NCBI GenBank assembly: GCA_029862935.1
Contig: JAOTWK010000206.1
Span: forward strand, 1-6,474
Direction of reading: 5' to 3'
DNA length: 6,474 nt
DNA from: Gemmatimonadota bacterium
GTDB lineage: Bacteria > Gemmatimonadota > Gemmatimonadetes > Gemmatimonadales > GWC2-71-9
Positions 5,496 to 6,474 of the stretch are shown here, in pieces. The notes under the pieces were generated by a model. That model ran no database searches. It was not told where the DNA came from and saw only the letters and a program-made list of their open reading frames with translations. Each line of letters begins with the position of its first letter. Position 1 is the stretch's first letter. The position numbers and the translations under genes were made by a program.

Positions 5496-6474
5496 TGCGA
5501 CGAGAGCATTCCGACCGTCGTGTCGGAAACGCTCGACCGCGGATCTGGCTACTACTCGGGAGCCTCATGACGTTTTCTCCGACACTCGCGACGGCCCAAC
5601 TCGTTTCCCCAGGGAAACTGGCTGAAGCTCACGCTGACCTGAGCGGTGTCAGAAACTGCACACGTTGCCACACACTCGGGCGGCGCGGCCTTTCGAATGA
5701 CAAGTGTCTCGAGTGCCACGTGCCGCTGCGCAACCGCTTGAGGGAGCAAAAAGGGCTTCATGCGACGTTTACCGAGGAGAATTGCGCCGACTGCCACACG
5801 GATCACTTCGGTCTCGACTTCGACATGGTCCGATTGGATACCACCGCGTTTCGCCACGACAGCACCGGCTTCGAGCTCGCCGGGAGTCATGCCGAGCTCG
5901 GCTGTCGGGAGTGCCACCGATCCGAGTGGATCATTGCTTCAGATGTCATTGCGTATGTGCGCGAACACGGCACGGCGGAGACGACGTTTTTGGGAGTAGG
6001 CACCACATGCCTGGCTTGTCACGAGCCGGACGATCCGCATAACCGGCAGTTCCCTGACCAACCCTGCGAGGACTGTCACGGCGAGTCCACCTGGGATGAA
6101 CTGGTGGGGTTTGATCATAACAAGACCCGGTATCGCCTGACCGACCTGCACCGCGACGTGGAATGCGAAGAGTGTCACAAACCAATCCGGCGACGTGGTC
6201 GCGAGCCGTACGTCCAATACGTCGACATGGATTTTGAGAGGTGCATGGATTGTCACGAGGACGAGCACGAGGGCGAGCGGGGCGAGGAATGCACCGATTG
6301 TCATAACACGAGCGGCTGGGACCGAATCAATCGAACGACGTTCGAGGAACGGTTCGATCATGAAACCGCGGAGTTCCAGCTGGTCGGCGCCCACGCAGAC
6401 GCCGAGTGTAGTAGTTGCCATGGACCGAGCCCGACGCGCAACGACACGGTGTACGTCTCGTTTGCGCCCGCGAC
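5492..6474 (+). CDS. Secreted multihaem cytochrome c, 3' end beyond the window
   Basis: A periplasmic electron-carrying protein, 327 residues visible with the reading frame still open at the edge. A Sec signal peptide spans residues 1-35, with the hydrophobic core around IWLLLGSLMTF and a likely cleavage after ATA. Ten CXXCH haem-attachment motifs start at residues 56, 72, 98, 138, 173, 192, 225, 251, 267 and 306. Haems 2-10 form three repeats of three. In each, the last haem follows F-X-H, then His 11 residues later, then CXXCH 5 residues after that (His122/133, 209/220, 290/301). These histidines are likely distal haem ligands. The N-terminus resembles multihaem 'cytochrome c3 family' proteins. 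The start ATG 5492 overlaps the TPR stop (ATGA), with no clear Shine-Dalgarno, so coupling is likely; ATG 5495 is in the same frame. The probable role is carrying electrons from cytochrome b across the periplasm. The true haem count is unknown because the gene is cut. Confidence 0.93.
   Translation, partial: MMRREHSDRRVGNARPRIWLLLGSLMTFSPTLATAQLVSPGKLAEAHADLSGVRNCTRCHTLGRRGLSNDKCLECHVPLRNRLREQKGLHATFTEENCADCHTDHFGLDFDMVRLDTTAFRHDSTGFELAGSHAELGCRECHRSEWIIASDVIAYVREHGTAETTFLGVGTTCLACHEPDDPHNRQFPDQPCEDCHGESTWDELVGFDHNKTRYRLTDLHRDVECEECHKPIRRRGREPYVQYVDMDFERCMDCHEDEHEGERGEECTDCHNTSGWDRINRTTFEERFDHETAEFQLVGAHADAECSSCHGPSPTRNDTVYVSFAPA

Noticed and set aside
5939..6421. Minus-strand open frame of 160 codons with hydrophobic stretches
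   Set aside because: It is exactly antisense to the multihaem cytochrome c with its regular CXXCH motifs. Its hydrophobicity arises from the complement of acidic codons.

Overview
This is a high-GC bacterial window with three parts: the start of a glutaminyl-tRNA synthetase gene, a membrane/periplasmic haem electron-transfer locus, and a cell-surface lipoprotein gene that lies between the two halves of that locus. No phylum can be fixed from the sequence. A lipoprotein opening with an Ig-like domain, a glnS gene, and b- and c-type cytochromes in a GC-rich genome would fit Gemmatimonadota or a similar group; this is inference.

Layout. Positions 1-1509 (minus) hold glnS, which runs off the left edge and lacks its C-terminal end. 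A 328-base divergent intergenic region follows. Next comes a gene for a membrane cytochrome b (1838-2836, plus) with two His pairs, each spaced exactly 14 residues. It is followed by a structured stretch ending in a strong intrinsic terminator (2982-3012). Facing it is a lipoprotein gene (3048-4139, minus) with a beta-propeller-like insert inside an Ig-like domain. A 700-base gap without a convincing gene contains several short palindromes. At the right, a membrane-anchored TPR protein (4842-5495) overlaps by four bases (ATGA) a secreted multihaem cytochrome c (5492 to beyond 6474). Ten CXXCH motifs are visible in the cytochrome c, arranged as one lone haem plus three triple-haem modules.

How the genes may work together. 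Cytochrome b would take electrons from the quinone pool and pass them across the inner membrane to the periplasmic multihaem cytochrome c. The TPR protein would assist assembly or docking. The best support from outside the coding regions is a shared promoter pattern. A GTGAC-N4-GTCAC palindrome of CRP/FNR type (GTGA-N6-TCAC) lies upstream of both the cytochrome b gene and the TPR-cytochrome c pair. In both places it is centred exactly 30.5 bases before a -10-like hexamer (TACATT and TATGAT). The two transcription units may therefore be one regulon although an opposing lipoprotein gene separates them. No mobile element, CRISPR array, tRNA or rRNA was found.
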